A program made the position numbers and the translations under genes. The notes under the pieces are model-generated. The model was not told the DNA's origin. It did no database searches and was given only the letters and a program-made list of their open reading frames with translations. A stretch of DNA of 64,000 bases from Bacillus sp. CGMCC 1.16541 (GTDB lineage: Bacteria; Bacillota; Bacilli; Bacillales; Bacillaceae_H), in NCBI RefSeq assembly GCF_003184905.1, contig NZ_QFRU01000021.1, positions 25,203 through 89,202 of the forward strand, in the 5' to 3' direction. Within the stretch, counting starts at the first letter, position 1. The number at the start of each line of letters is the position of its first letter. Of this stretch, positions 63,948-64,000 are shown piece by piece.

Positions 63948-64000
63948 TCGCTTCTGAGCGACGGTTGAACTTTGAAAACTGAACAAAGCGACAAACGTCA
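63948..64000 (+). other. 16S rRNA leader (5' end of an rRNA operon)
   Basis: AACTTTGAAAACTGAACAAA is the leader typical of Bacillus 16S rRNA transcripts. The mature 16S start is not reached. The order ygxA then rRNA equals the B. subtilis rrnD junction. Confidence 0.85.

Overview
The window is a low-GC Bacillaceae chromosome segment, most like the Priestia/Bacillus megaterium group. The gene order from about 28.7 kb to the right end follows the Bacillus subtilis yfhD-yfhE-yfhF-recX-yfhH-yfhJ-yfhP-mutY-yfhS-fabL-sspE-ygaB-ygaC-ygaD ... ygaE-gsaB-bcp(ygaF)-perR-ygzB-ygxA block and runs into an rRNA operon promoter at the right edge. A P450 BM3-type self-sufficient monooxygenase (CYP102A) next to a Bm3R1-type TetR repressor fits the B. 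megaterium relationship. Shine-Dalgarno sequences are strong, GTG and TTG starts are common, and spore genes (sspE, sspK) are present. The exact species is an inference.

Layout. 0-9.3 kb is accessory: the end of a DUF2357/McrC-like nuclease gene, a DUF1232 protein, a broken SPOR-domain gene, an amino acid permease, a small alarmone synthetase (RelP/YwaC type), an S-layer-homology protein, and an EcsC-domain gene with a membrane partner. A 319-bp element with terminal inverted repeats follows at 9250-9568. 9.9-13.4 kb is a type VII secretion effector module: DUF5082 and DUF5344 helical partners, an LXG polymorphic toxin with a glycine-rich C-terminal domain I cannot assign, a DUF4176 protein, a two-helix membrane protein (candidate immunity) and a lipoprotein. 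13.4-17.3 kb is the P450/Bm3R1 pair with two matching palindromic operators. 17.5-28.1 kb holds two diguanylate cyclases, small membrane proteins, a YnfA-family protein, the PH-domain pair YdbS-YdbT, a lipoprotein alkaline phosphatase with a Pho-box-like promoter, and a DUF5050-like secreted protein with a damaged start.

28.1-28.7 kb is a gene-free AT-rich stretch packed with DnaA boxes. Next come yfhD, yfhE and a GNAT gene whose leader contains a tRNA-like structure lacking an anticodon, plus two mutually exclusive hairpins that can bury or free its ribosome binding site. 30-42 kb is largely conserved housekeeping sequence (amidohydrolase, yfhF, recX, SDR, yfhH, sspK, yfhJ, yfhP, mutY, yfhS, fabL with a FapR-like operator, sspE, ygaB, ntdP/ygaC, ygaD). 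42.4-48.2 kb is a complete peptide/dipeptide ABC importer in the order ATPase-ATPase-binding protein-permease-permease. 48.2-58.5 kb carries ygaE, a glutamate synthase large subunit without its small subunit, gsaB, and a three-gene ABC-2 exporter. 58.6-63.5 kb carries a K+ channel, bcp, an AbgT transporter, perR, ygzB and ygxA. Tandem rrn promoters and the 16S leader close the window.

The best candidates for new biology are the tRNA-like leader of the GNAT gene, the DnaA-box cluster at 28.2-28.57 kb, and the C-terminal toxin domain of the LXG protein with its membrane neighbour. All calls were made by reading the sequence; no database search was run.
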